A DNA stretch of 64,000 bases from Alphaproteobacteria bacterium (lineage in GTDB: Bacteria > Pseudomonadota > Alphaproteobacteria > Rhodobacterales > Rhodobacteraceae). Every line of letters begins with the position of its first letter. The stretch's first letter is position 1. The notes under the pieces were generated by a model. That model had not been told where the DNA came from, did not search any database, and saw only the letters and a list, made by a program, of their open reading frames with translations. Location: NCBI GenBank assembly GCA_029289325.1, contig JARFTV010000005.1, positions 57,774-121,773 on the forward strand, written 5' to 3'. This document shows, piece by piece, positions 28,518 through 37,539 of the stretch. Position numbers and translations under genes: made by a program.

Positions 28518-29549
28518 CTAGATCGCATCGGATGAGTCCGCCACCTGCTTCCGCCCGGTGCCTGCCCGCGAGGCCGGGCCACCGGCCTCAGTCTTTCTGG
28601 CCAGACCTGCAATCCCCCGGGGCAGCAGGATGACGAATACCGCCAGCACCAGGCCAAGGCCGATCTCGCGGAAGGTGCCGACCTCGCGCAGGCCCTCGTC
28701 AGCCGCCATGAGGAGCGCCGCCCCCAGCAATGGGCCCCACACGGTGCCCATGCCCCCCACGACGATCATCGCCAGCAGGAAGAGAAGCATCGACACGGAA
28801 AAGACGATAGGCCCGACCACGCCGAAATTGGCGGCATAGAAGGCCCCGGCCAGTCCGGTGAAGAAGGCAGACAGGCCGAAGACCCATAGTTGATAGCGCA
28901 GTTTGCCCACGCCGCGCGACATCGCATAGCCGGGATTGTCGCGCAGCGCCCGGAAAGCCAAACCCAAGGGTCCACGGATGAGGACGATGCAGAACACCTG
29001 CGCCGCCAGCAGCAGCGCCAGGCCGACATAATAGTGGCCGATGTAGAACTTCGACCCCAGAAGTTCGCGGAAGCCCAGATCGCCAAAGCGCGAGAAGCCG
29101 CGGACGCCCCCGAACAGGGGAAGGCAGCCCGACGGCGGATTGGTGAAGCAGGCGGTGTCGTTGACAACGATCAGGTAGATCACCTGGGCGATGGCCAGCG
29201 TCAAAAGCGCGACATAGGCCCCTTTCAGACGCAGGCAGGCAAAACCGATCAGCAGGCTTGCCGCCACCGTGACCAGCGCGGCCACGGGCATGGCGGCCAG
29301 AAGCGGCAGGCCGACGTAATAGGCCAGCATCGCCGTCCCATAGGCTCCGATCGCGAACAGAGCCATCTGTGCCAGCGAAAAGATCCCTGCCACGCCAAGG
29401 ACCAGGTTCCATTGCGTGACGACAAGGCCCCAGATGAAGAACACCGTGATCTGGCTGATGATGTAGCGCGTGCTGAAGACCAGCGGCACCAGCGCCAGGA
29501 GCGCGGCGAAGCCCAGGCTGAGAAGGATGTCCCGACGTCTTGCAGTCAC
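28518..29549 (-). CDS. livM: Branched-chain-type ABC permease (LivM)
   Basis: The 343-residue polytopic protein matches LivM: about nine hydrophobic helices, GVAGIFSLAQMALFAIGAYGT near the N-terminus and MIVVGGMGTVWGPLLGAALL near the end. A long periplasmic loop with a Cys pair (NDTACFTNPPSGCLPLFG) lies in the middle. It is the last gene of the HDAC-livKGFHM-type unit and overlaps livH by 4 bp. Confidence 0.93.
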   Translation of the reverse strand: MTARRRDILLSLGFAALLALVPLVFSTRYIISQITVFFIWGLVVTQWNLVLGVAGIFSLAQMALFAIGAYGTAMLAYYVGLPLLAAMPVAALVTVAASLLIGFACLRLKGAYVALLTLAIAQVIYLIVVNDTACFTNPPSGCLPLFGGVRGFSRFGDLGFRELLGSKFYIGHYYVGLALLLAAQVFCIVLIRGPLGLAFRALRDNPGYAMSRGVGKLRYQLWVFGLSAFFTGLAGAFYAANFGVVGPIVFSVSMLLFLLAMIVVGGMGTVWGPLLGAALLMAADEGLREVGTFREIGLGLVLAVFVILLPRGIAGLARKTEAGGPASRAGTGRKQVADSSDAI

Positions 29550-30424
29550 AGCCGCACCACCTGGCGTTTGCCGAAAAGTCCATAGGGGCGCCAGATCAGC
29601 ACGCCGATCACCAGCGCAAGCAGGATGGCAAAGGCATATTGCACCCCGAAGATGTACTGGATCACAGCCTCGAGGATGCCAAGGAGCAGCGCCGCGATTG
29701 CCGCTCCCGGCACATTCCCGAGGCCAGCGACGACGCAGATCACGAAGGCCTTCAACATCGGGTCGGCGCCCATCGTCGGCAGCAGCCCGGACAGGGACGA
29801 GACCATGATCCCCGACAGGGCCGCCAGCGCGCCAGAAAGCGCCAGCACCTGCGCATAGACCCGGCCGATGCGGATACCCATCAGCTGCGCTGCCTCACGG
29901 CTTTGCGCGGTGGCTCGGATCGCCAGCCCCGCCCGCGTGCGGCCCAGAAGCCAGGCGACGCCGGCAAGCATGGCGGCCGCGACGGCGAGGATCAGGATGT
30001 TCTGCCAGGGCACCACGACGCCGCCCAAGGAGACACCCCCCGGCAGGGTCATGGGCTGGGCCTTGGGCTGCGGCCCGAAGAGCTGCAGGATCACGCTTTG
30101 CAGGACCGAGCCGATCCCGATCGTGGCGATGAAGATCTGCGTCTCGAAGGCGGGAGAGGCCAGCATGGGCCGCGCGACCATGAGGTAGATCGTCAGCCCC
30201 AGCGCCGCGCCCACCACCATCGCCGCCAGCACGCCGACCGGAGCGGGCAGGCCAAGCTGCTGCATGACGTAGAAACAGACATAGCCTCCGAAGGCCAGCA
30301 GGGCACCCTGGGCCATGTTCAGCATGTTCAGAGCGCCATAGACCAACGCCAGCCCGATAGTCGAGACCGCATACATCGCGCCCAGCGTCAGCCCCGAGGC
30401 CAGGACCTGCACAAAGATCTCCAT
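29546..30424 (-). CDS. livH: Branched-chain-type ABC permease (LivH)
   Basis: The 292-residue permease starts MEIFVQVLASGLTLGAMYAV and has the family motifs YGALNMLNMAQGALLAFGGY, RATAQSREAAQLMGI and CVVAGLGNVPGAAIAALLLG. It pairs with LivM to form the pore. The start at 30424 was chosen as the first Met consistent with LivH homologues. It lies 2 bp after the livF stop. Confidence 0.94.
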   Translation of the reverse strand: MEIFVQVLASGLTLGAMYAVSTIGLALVYGALNMLNMAQGALLAFGGYVCFYVMQQLGLPAPVGVLAAMVVGAALGLTIYLMVARPMLASPAFETQIFIATIGIGSVLQSVILQLFGPQPKAQPMTLPGGVSLGGVVVPWQNILILAVAAAMLAGVAWLLGRTRAGLAIRATAQSREAAQLMGIRIGRVYAQVLALSGALAALSGIMVSSLSGLLPTMGADPMLKAFVICVVAGLGNVPGAAIAALLLGILEAVIQYIFGVQYAFAILLALVIGVLIWRPYGLFGKRQVVRL

Positions 30425-30426
30425 CC

Positions 30427-31137
30427 CTAGCCTCCCAGATAGGCGGACAGGATTTCCGGGCGCGACAGGAACTCGCTGCCCGGCCCGCTCCACGCGATGC
30501 GGCCGTTGTCCATCAGATGCATCCGGTCCGCCATCTCGGCGATGCGCATGGCGTTCTCCTCGACGACAAGAATAGTGCGGCCCGAAGCGGCAAGCCGTTG
30601 CACGATGTCGTAGATCTGATCGATGACGATGGGCGCGAGGCCAAGCGAGGGTTCGTCCAGCATCAGGATCCGACCGCCCGCCATCAGCCCGCGCCCGATC
30701 CCGACCATCCGCCGCTCGCCGCCCGACAGGGTGCTGGCGACCTGGTGCTTGCGCTCGGCGAGCTTGGGCAGAAGGGCGAAGACCTCCTCCAGTCGGTTGG
30801 CGGCGTGTGTCGCCGCTTGCGGCAGGTAGGCGCCAAGGCGCAGATTCTCCAGCACGGTCATTTCGGGAAACAGCATGTCGCCCTGCGGCACGTGCACGAT
30901 CCCCGCCGCGACGATCTGGTCGGGACGGAGCCGGTCGATCCGTTCGCCCGCCAGCCGAATCAGGCCCGCCCTTGCGCGTACCAGGCCCGAGACCGTGCGT
31001 AGGGCCGTGCTTTTCCCGTGTCCGTTCGGCCCGACCAACGCTGCGAAACTGCCCTCGACAATCTCGAGCGACAGGTCCCGCAGCACTGCCTGCGCGCCGT
31101 AGCCGGCCTCAAGTCCCTGGATCTCCAGAAGGCTCAT
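30427..31137 (-). CDS. livF: Branched-chain-type ABC ATPase (LivF)
   Basis: The 236-residue ATPase has Walker A GPNGHGKST, signature LSGGERRMV and Walker B LMLDEPSLG. HGK replaces the usual NGAGK, a conservative change in the loop. IPTIG-like ends are missing but the length is normal for LivF. It overlaps livG by 4 bp and livH follows. Confidence 0.94.
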   Translation of the reverse strand: MSLLEIQGLEAGYGAQAVLRDLSLEIVEGSFAALVGPNGHGKSTALRTVSGLVRARAGLIRLAGERIDRLRPDQIVAAGIVHVPQGDMLFPEMTVLENLRLGAYLPQAATHAANRLEEVFALLPKLAERKHQVASTLSGGERRMVGIGRGLMAGGRILMLDEPSLGLAPIVIDQIYDIVQRLAASGRTILVVEENAMRIAEMADRMHLMDNGRIAWSGPGSEFLSRPEILSAYLGG

Positions 31138-31925
31138 GGCACAGCCCCCTGCAGCATTGCCGCCAGCCGAGCCGAGGCGCCTTCGCCCAGATAGACATCG
31201 ACCACGGCCCTGTCCTCGACCAGACCCTTGGGCGGGCCTTCATAGATCCGCTCGCCGTGGTGCAGGATCATGACCCGGTCGGACAGCGCGACCAGAAAGC
31301 GCATCACATGTTCGATGAGGATGATCGTCACCCCCTGCGCCTTGATCCGGCGCACGGCGTCCATCATCAGGTCGGTCTCGGCATGGGTCAGCCCGCCAAC
31401 GGGTTCATCCATCAGCAGAAGTTTCGGCCGCGTCGCCACCGCCCCGGCCAGCATCAGCAGCTTGCGATCCAGCACGGGCAAATCGCCCGCGACATGGTTG
31501 GCCTTGTCCGACAAACCGACCAGCGCCAGCGCCTCGTCCGTCGCGGCCCTGGCCTCGGCCGAGGGGTTCAGGCCCGGCAAGCCATGCGCCGCCCGGCCGA
31601 AGATGGCGCCAACCTCGACATTCTCGCGCACGGTCAAACTGTCGAAGCAGGCGTTCAGTTGGAAGGTCCGGGCGATGCCGGCATGGCAGATCGCCTCGGG
31701 CGCGGCGCGGGTGATGTTCTGGCCGTCCAGCCAGACCTCGCCCCGCGTCGCCGGATTCAGCCCCGAAAGCACGTCGAAAAGCGTGGTCTTGCCCGCCCCG
31801 TTCGGCCCGCCGATGCCGAGGATTTCGCCCCGGCGGGCCGTGAAACCAAGGTCCTTCACGGCCACCAGCGAGCCGAACTGCTTTGTCACGCCCTTGCAGA
31901 CGAGAAGGTCCCCGGATTCACGCAT
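31134..31925 (-). CDS. livG: Branched-chain-type ABC ATPase (LivG)
   Basis: The 263-residue ATPase has Walker A GPNGAGKTT, the LivG-type GIARTFQLNACFDSLTVREN, and Walker B LLMDEPVGG. The signature loop (AGDLPVLDRKLLMLAGA) is degenerate relative to LSGGQ, having DLPVLDRK, as in many LivG proteins that keep only part of it. It follows the binding-protein gene by 3 bp. Confidence 0.92.
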   Translation of the reverse strand: MRESGDLLVCKGVTKQFGSLVAVKDLGFTARRGEILGIGGPNGAGKTTLFDVLSGLNPATRGEVWLDGQNITRAAPEAICHAGIARTFQLNACFDSLTVRENVEVGAIFGRAAHGLPGLNPSAEARAATDEALALVGLSDKANHVAGDLPVLDRKLLMLAGAVATRPKLLLMDEPVGGLTHAETDLMMDAVRRIKAQGVTIILIEHVMRFLVALSDRVMILHHGERIYEGPPKGLVEDRAVVDVYLGEGASARLAAMLQGAVP

Positions 31926-31928
31926 GGA

Positions 31929-33254
31929 CTACTTGATCCAGGAGGGCAGCCTGAAGGCGGCGGTGTTGTAGGGCGGGGGCGCGACCAGAAGGCCGCCCTT
32001 GGTCTTGTCCTGGATCTGCAGGAACTGGTGCGGCATCCCCAGGGACGAGTCGTTGACCTGCGTCGGATAGCTGTAGGCGGTGTTCTCGGCCGGGTTCATC
32101 CGGGTCGTGCCGGTGACGCCGCGCCAGATCAGGCTGCGCATCCGGTCCGCGACCTTGCGGTTCTGGTCGGCATTGTCCGGCTCTCCGGTTCCGCCAGCCA
32201 GTGCTGCGGCCGTGGCCCAGAACCAACAGCCGTCATAGGGCTGCGCCCCGGCATTGTGGCCGGCATTTTCGCCGAACTTGGCCTTGTAGCGCGTCTCGAA
32301 GGCGGTGCCGATCTCGTCCTGTAGGGCGCCGACGACGGTGGCATACAGCACGCCGACCGAGGCATCGCCCGCGATCTCGCGGAAAGCGGGGATCGAGGGG
32401 CCATATTGCATGTAGACCAGCGAGGGCGTCGGGTCGGTCGAGAACTGCACCATGAACTGCGCCAGGTCGGCGGGCAGGAAATGCGTCACCGCGATGACAG
32501 CCGGCGGATCGGAGCGCAGCTTGGCCAGCGTCGGACCCCATTCCGAGATCGGGACGTTCACCGTTTCGAACAGGCTGATTTCCCAGCCATAGCTCGCCGC
32601 CTGTTCCTGGATCGCATTGGCGATGTTCGCGGCATAGACCCCGGCCGAGAGGATCACCGCCATCTTGTTGTTGTTGCGCGTGTATTCGCCCCGCTCCTCC
32701 AGCCCCTTCAGGAAAGCCAGGAAGCCCGGTCCATACCAGTATTCCGCCGGATCGCCCTGGAAGCTGCCGAAGTAGCGGTCCGGGTCCGAAGCGATCAGGG
32801 CGTTATGGCCGACGGTGGTGTCGTAATGGACATAGATGATCCCGCTGTCGGCAATCACATCCTGGATCGCGGCTCCCGAGCCGATGTTGTAGCCGTTGAT
32901 CACGGCATGAACCCCATACCGGTCGATCAGGCGTTGCACCGCCTGCACGTTGGTCGCGTCGCCCATCTGGGCGGTGTCCTCGAAATAGGGTTCAAGCGAA
33001 CGACCGAGGATGCCGCCGAGGGCGTTGATCTCTTCGCAGGCCAGGGTCAGACCGTTTCGGAACTCGACCCCGTCTGCGGCGGCAAAGTCGGTCAGCGGCG
33101 CGGCCTGACCGACGGGGATCGGATTGGCGTCCTGCGCGCGTACGCCGTCGTTCATCGCGGCCAGCATTGCGCCTGCCCCGCCGAAGGCTGCCGCGCCCAT
33201 AAGGAACGAGCGGCGACCGGGGATGATGGAAGGGGTGGCCAGCTTCTTGATCAT
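31929..33254 (-). CDS. ABC transporter substrate-binding protein, Tat-exported
   Basis: The 441-residue protein starts with a twin-arginine signal (GRRSFLMGAAAFGGAGAML) and is a type I periplasmic-binding fold of the LivJ/AmiC/urea-binding class (PIPVGQAAPLTDFAAADGVE, LACEEINALGGILGRSLEPY). The start at 33254 follows GGGAGAA. The ligand is not evident. Its place between the HDAC-like enzyme gene and the liv permease genes suggests an amide or acylated amine. Branched-chain amino acids are an alternative. Confidence 0.88.
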   Translation of the reverse strand: MIKKLATPSIIPGRRSFLMGAAAFGGAGAMLAAMNDGVRAQDANPIPVGQAAPLTDFAAADGVEFRNGLTLACEEINALGGILGRSLEPYFEDTAQMGDATNVQAVQRLIDRYGVHAVINGYNIGSGAAIQDVIADSGIIYVHYDTTVGHNALIASDPDRYFGSFQGDPAEYWYGPGFLAFLKGLEERGEYTRNNNKMAVILSAGVYAANIANAIQEQAASYGWEISLFETVNVPISEWGPTLAKLRSDPPAVIAVTHFLPADLAQFMVQFSTDPTPSLVYMQYGPSIPAFREIAGDASVGVLYATVVGALQDEIGTAFETRYKAKFGENAGHNAGAQPYDGCWFWATAAALAGGTGEPDNADQNRKVADRMRSLIWRGVTGTTRMNPAENTAYSYPTQVNDSSLGMPHQFLQIQDKTKGGLLVAPPPYNTAAFRLPSWIK

Positions 33255-33288
33255 GTCATTCTCCCTGTCTTTTGATTTATTGTCGTTG

Positions 33289-34389
33289 TTACCGGATTCC
33301 GTCCAGCAGCGCGGCGGCCGCGTCGATCGCCGCGCTTTGGTGCGGTTGCAGCGCCTGCTGGCCCCAGAGCGCCATGTGCGGCCCCCAGGGATCTTCCACA
33401 CCGGTGCGGTGGCCAGTCATTTCTTCCAGCACCGCAAGGCCGCAATAGGGCGCATACATTGCCGAATAGCCGCCCTCATGCGACATCAGAAGCCGTCCCC
33501 CGCACAACCGGTCGGCGGCCTCCATCAGCATCCGGGTCATCTGGCGGTAGCCCTCGGCCGAGACCATCATCCGACCCATCGGATCCACGCCCGAGGCGTC
33601 GAAGCCCGAGGGAACCACGATCATCTCGGGCCGGTAGCGTTCCAGCGCCGGGATGACCACGCGGCGCATCACCTCGAGATAGGCACCGTCGCCGCAGCCA
33701 GGGGGGAGAGGGATGTTCAGGTTGTAGCCCTCGCCCCGGCCCGTGCCGCGTTCGGCAAGACCGCCCGAGTTCGCCGGGAAAAGGTTGTCCTGATGCAGCG
33801 AGATCGTGAGCACATCGGGGTTGTCGTAGAAGGCCGCCTGCGTACCGTTGCCGTGGTGCACGTCCCAGTCCACCGTGGCGATGCGCCCCAGACCGCGCTC
33901 GGCCTGGGCATGCATGATCGCGATGGCAACGTTGCCGAACAGGCAAAAGCCCATGCCGACGTCGTGGGTCGCGTGGTGCCCCGGCGGGCGCACCAGCGCA
34001 TAGGCATTCCGCACCCGACCGGACAGCACGGCATCCATCGCCTCGATCGTGCCGCCCGCGGCCAGCAGCGCGATCTCATAGCTGCCGGTACCGAAGGGGG
34101 TCAGCGAGCTGGCATCGCCCCCGCCGGCGGCGCTCATGCTGCGGATCTTCTCCAGATGGCCCGGGGTGTGAAACCGCAGGATCTCGGCCTCGGTCGCCGG
34201 GCGGGGCTTGATGGGCGTCAGGTGGTCGATCAGGCCCGAGACCTCCAGCAGGTTGCGGATCCGGCGCTTGGTCTCGGGATTTTCGGCGTGTTCACCGGGC
34301 TGCACGGTCAGGCCGGGCGGAAAGACCAGCGCCCAGTTCTGTGTGTTGTGCCACAGGTACAGCTCGTGAAACACAAAACCCGTCGTCAT
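33289..34389 (-). CDS. Class II histone-deacetylase-like amidohydrolase
   Basis: The 366-residue protein belongs to the arginase/deacetylase superfamily, class II HDAC branch. It keeps the zinc and charge-relay residues: RPPGHHA (His138, His139), DWDVHHGNG (Asp176, His178), SGFDASGVDPMG and HEGGYS near the C-terminus. Bacterial members remove acyl groups from polyamines or other amines. It heads a unit that continues into a transporter, so its substrate is probably what that transporter imports. The start at 34389 (MTTGFVFHELYLWHN) matches the family. Confidence 0.92.
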   Translation of the reverse strand: MTTGFVFHELYLWHNTQNWALVFPPGLTVQPGEHAENPETKRRIRNLLEVSGLIDHLTPIKPRPATEAEILRFHTPGHLEKIRSMSAAGGGDASSLTPFGTGSYEIALLAAGGTIEAMDAVLSGRVRNAYALVRPPGHHATHDVGMGFCLFGNVAIAIMHAQAERGLGRIATVDWDVHHGNGTQAAFYDNPDVLTISLHQDNLFPANSGGLAERGTGRGEGYNLNIPLPPGCGDGAYLEVMRRVVIPALERYRPEMIVVPSGFDASGVDPMGRMMVSAEGYRQMTRMLMEAADRLCGGRLLMSHEGGYSAMYAPYCGLAVLEEMTGHRTGVEDPWGPHMALWGQQALQPHQSAAIDAAAALLDGIR

Positions 34390-34474
34390 GCGGCCCTCCC
34401 GGCATCTTTCCGAAAGCCTCGCACCCGTTGCACGGCCTGTCACTTTCCTTCCGGGTAAGTGCCATGTCCGCCCC

Positions 34475-34490
34475 CCACCCTTTCGGGTGG
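34475..34490. other. Perfect inverted repeat upstream of the HDAC-liv unit
   Basis: CCACCC-TTTC-GGGTGG lies between the LuxR-type regulator stop and the HDAC start, 86 bp before the latter. It could be a regulator-binding site or a weak terminator; no T tail follows on either strand. Confidence 0.4.
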
Positions 34491-34499
34491 AAACTGCTC

Positions 34500-37274
34500 T
34501 CAAACGCTTGAAGTACCTTGCAGAACCCCAATCTCGCGGAGACGCAGAACCGCTTGGGTGCGGTTCTCGACCCCCAGCTTCGAGAAGATGTTCTTCAGGT
34601 GCCATTTCACCGTGTCCGGCGCCATGTCCAGCGCCGCCGAAAGATCGCGGTTTGTCAGCCCCTCAGAAAGTCGCCGGGCGACCTCGGTCTCCTTGGGGCT
34701 GAACCGTGGCCTCGCCGAAAGGCCCCGGCGTGCGGCGGGCTCGGTCGGCGGGCGCTGGCCCACGGTCCGGTCAAGGAAATTCGCGATCTCGCTGCGAGAC
34801 CGCCAGCTTGGCACCTTTTCGCGGCCGAAAAGCAGTACTTCCCGCAGCGGCTCACCCTCGTCGATCAGGGTCCGCAGCGCGCCTTGTCGGCGGCAGATTT
34901 CGACAGCGTCGACGATGGCAGCCAGCGTCGCCAATCCGTCACCTGTGCGATAGCAGGCAATTGCAGTCACGGCCCGGATCTGGCCCAGCCGGCGCATTCG
35001 ACCCTCGGCCCGGACCCTGTCACCAAGCGCATCCAGCAGCCGAATTGCCGCCTCGGGGCGGTTCTCGGCGATCAGCAGGCGGGCCAGCGCGATATGCTCC
35101 ATCTCGCAGGCCGGGCGACGGGCGGCAGCGCTCCGCGCCCAGTCCTCGGAGATGCCGCGGGCCGCCAGAACGTGCCGGGCCAGCGAGGCCTCGCCCCGCA
35201 GGATCAGAAGCCGCACCCGGTCGTTGATCGCCGTCGCCGCCAACCGCCTGTACCGGTTCTTGACCCCCTGACGTTCGGCCCGTTCCAGCACGGCCAGCGC
35301 TTCGTCCGTGCGCGACTGTGCCGCCGCCAGACGGGCGACATGCAGCTTGCAGGCGATGTCATGGACGACCAGCCCGGCTTCCTCGATGAGCGGCCGGTGG
35401 CGCAAGAGCAGCGCCTCGGCCTCGGCCAGTTCGTTCCATTCATAATGCAGCTCGACCCGGAAGATGCCGGCCATTGCCTCGGCATAGGAATCCGGGCCAA
35501 GAGCTTCATAAGCCCGGCGGGTTGCGCGCTGAAAATGGTCGCCGGCCAGCGTCAGGTTTCCCGCCGCCTTCTCGATCAGGCCCAGGATCAGGTCGGAGTA
35601 GACGATCCCGAAGACCGACTGCGCCTCGGTATGGCTGTCGCGAGCCTGCAGGCAGGCCTGCCGGGCCGGGTCGAAATTGCCCAGGGAATAGTAGCTGTAG
35701 GCCAGGATATTACCCAACGTCCCCTTCAGGAAGGGCAGGTCGTCGGGGATCGAGGGCAGCCGCGCCGTTCCCAGCCGCACCGCCGACCGCGATCTTTCGG
35801 CCGAGCTCAGCACCCCGGCTGTCAGCACCGCGAGTTCGGCCGCCAGCGCGCGTTCCTCGCGCGGGGTCAAGCGCCCCTCCCTCTGGTCCTTGGCGAAACT
35901 GTCACGGGCGATGCGCAGGGCCGCTGCGGCCGAGCGGGGGCGGCTGATCTGGAACTCGATCCAGACCTTGGCCAGTAGCAGGCGCGTGTGGCGCTCGATC
36001 ACTGCATCGGGCAGGCGCGACAGCCAGTCACGCACCCGGGTCAGATGGCTTTGCCGGATCAGCGGCATGCAGCAATCCTCAACCAGCGCGGCGGCCAGCT
36101 CGTTGTCGCCTGCCGCAAGCGCATGGTGGACGGCATCGGCCGGCAGTGCGCGCTCGGTCAGGCGGGCTGCGGCGCGGCGGTGCAGGCCGACCAGTTCCTC
36201 TGGGTGGCGCTGCGACAGAAGCGTGCGCAAGAGGTCGGCAAACAGGTGGTGATAGCGGAACAGCGTCCGCTCTGCGTTCAGGGGCACCAGAAAGAGGTTC
36301 GCCGCTTCGATCTCGCGCAGGCGCGCCCGCGCATCTTCCTGGCCCGAGACGGCTGCGGCAAGATCGGCATCAAACCAGTCCAGGATCGCGCTGCGCAACA
36401 GGAAGTCCAGCAGTTCGGATGGCAAACGGCCGATCACATCCTGCATGAGGAATTCGGCAATGTCACCGGACGCCCCTGAAAACTGCGCCAGAAAACGCGC
36501 CCTTGCGTCAGCCTCGGATTCGGTCAGGGCCAGGCTTGCCAGTTGCAGGCCCGCGATCCAGCCCTCGGTTCGATTCTGAAGCGTCAGGATTTCCGGCTCG
36601 TCCAGCGAGAGACCCGAGCAGTCGTTCAGGAAGGAGGAGGCCTCTTCGAACGAGAAGCGGAGCGAGGTCTCATCCAGCCGCACCATCAGCCCGCGCATCC
36701 GCAGCGTCGCCACCTTGACCGGAACCACACCTCGCGTTGCCAGAAGGATGCGGAAGTTGCGCGGCGCATAGGCCAGCAGCGCATCCAGCACCACGCCGAT
36801 CTCGGGATCCGTCAGGAAATGGGCGTCGTCGATGACCAGGACCAGCTCGCGCTGCCAGGCCGTGATGCCGTTGATCAGACGGGTCAGGATCACATCGGTT
36901 GGCAAGGTGGGGTTGGAATCGACGATCGAGGGCAGGTTCTCGACGATCCGTTCTGAAACCCGTGCCAAGGCACCGATGATATGGTCCAGCAGCCGGCCCG
37001 GCTCGTTCTCGCGCTCGTCCAACGACAGCCAGGCGACCTCGATTCCCCGCTCGCGGGCCGTAAGGCACCATTGGCCCAGAAGCGTGGTCTTGCCGAATCC
37101 CGCCGGGGCAGAAACCACGGCGAGGCGGCCCTCCATCACCCGGTCCAGCTGGGCAAGCAGGTTCCGCCGCACCACAAGACGCGGCAGGAGCACAGGCGTC
37201 TGGAATTTGGTATCGATGAAAAGCGGCATGGCCCATTCTTGCGACAAGACATTCGGGATGGGAACAGCCAACAT
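34500..37274 (-). CDS. MalT-like LuxR-family transcriptional regulator with NTPase domain
   Basis: The 924-residue protein has the MalT/LAL layout. An N-terminal NTPase has Walker A APAGFGKTT at residues 56-64, and VLVIDDAHFLTDPE looks like Walker B. A long helical TPR-like middle follows. The C-terminal LuxR helix-turn-helix is FSPKETEVARRLSEGLTNRD and DTVKWHLKNIFSKLGVENR. Such proteins act as ligand- and ATP-dependent activators. It lies upstream of and in line with the HDAC-liv unit and diverges from the first phn-like unit, so either could be its target. ATG at 37274 has GAGGGTGG before it; TTG at 37277 is an alternative. Confidence 0.9.
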   Translation of the reverse strand: MLAVPIPNVLSQEWAMPLFIDTKFQTPVLLPRLVVRRNLLAQLDRVMEGRLAVVSAPAGFGKTTLLGQWCLTARERGIEVAWLSLDERENEPGRLLDHIIGALARVSERIVENLPSIVDSNPTLPTDVILTRLINGITAWQRELVLVIDDAHFLTDPEIGVVLDALLAYAPRNFRILLATRGVVPVKVATLRMRGLMVRLDETSLRFSFEEASSFLNDCSGLSLDEPEILTLQNRTEGWIAGLQLASLALTESEADARARFLAQFSGASGDIAEFLMQDVIGRLPSELLDFLLRSAILDWFDADLAAAVSGQEDARARLREIEAANLFLVPLNAERTLFRYHHLFADLLRTLLSQRHPEELVGLHRRAAARLTERALPADAVHHALAAGDNELAAALVEDCCMPLIRQSHLTRVRDWLSRLPDAVIERHTRLLLAKVWIEFQISRPRSAAAALRIARDSFAKDQREGRLTPREERALAAELAVLTAGVLSSAERSRSAVRLGTARLPSIPDDLPFLKGTLGNILAYSYYSLGNFDPARQACLQARDSHTEAQSVFGIVYSDLILGLIEKAAGNLTLAGDHFQRATRRAYEALGPDSYAEAMAGIFRVELHYEWNELAEAEALLLRHRPLIEEAGLVVHDIACKLHVARLAAAQSRTDEALAVLERAERQGVKNRYRRLAATAINDRVRLLILRGEASLARHVLAARGISEDWARSAAARRPACEMEHIALARLLIAENRPEAAIRLLDALGDRVRAEGRMRRLGQIRAVTAIACYRTGDGLATLAAIVDAVEICRRQGALRTLIDEGEPLREVLLFGREKVPSWRSRSEIANFLDRTVGQRPPTEPAARRGLSARPRFSPKETEVARRLSEGLTNRDLSAALDMAPDTVKWHLKNIFSKLGVENRTQAVLRLREIGVLQGTSSV

Positions 37275-37539
37275 CAATCCACCCTCTCTGACCGATCAGG
37301 GAAGAACAGCGGCTCGCCCCGATCAATACCCTCGATGATGGCCGTAATGCCCGCCGCCGCCGGACTTGCAGACGTCCATGGCACGGGCAAGTTTTTACCC
37401 AGCCACGGCCCGGCCCCGACACTTGCACCGCCTGTCACCAACCAAGTGGCCCGCAATATTCCTGTGATCTGCTCTTTGCTCGGACGTCACATGGCGGTGC
37501 TAGGTCGCATGCATCCGCATGCAACCATGGACACCCACT
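37275..37539. promoter_or_regulatory. Divergent control region between LuxR-type gene and phnD-like gene
   Basis: This 265-bp gap has no gene. It holds a CTGTCAC half site at 37432-37438 and CTGTGAT at 37462-37468, single Pho-box-like heptamers not in the usual 11-bp spacing. It also holds a tandem repeat of GCATGCATCC/GCATGCAACC at 37507-37526 just before the phnD-like gene. I see no clear -10/-35 pair. Confidence 0.4.

Noticed and set aside
37432-37468. Pho box before the first phnD-like gene
   Set aside because: CTGTCAC and CTGTGAT occur but 30 bp apart, not in the 11-bp period, so I list only half sites.
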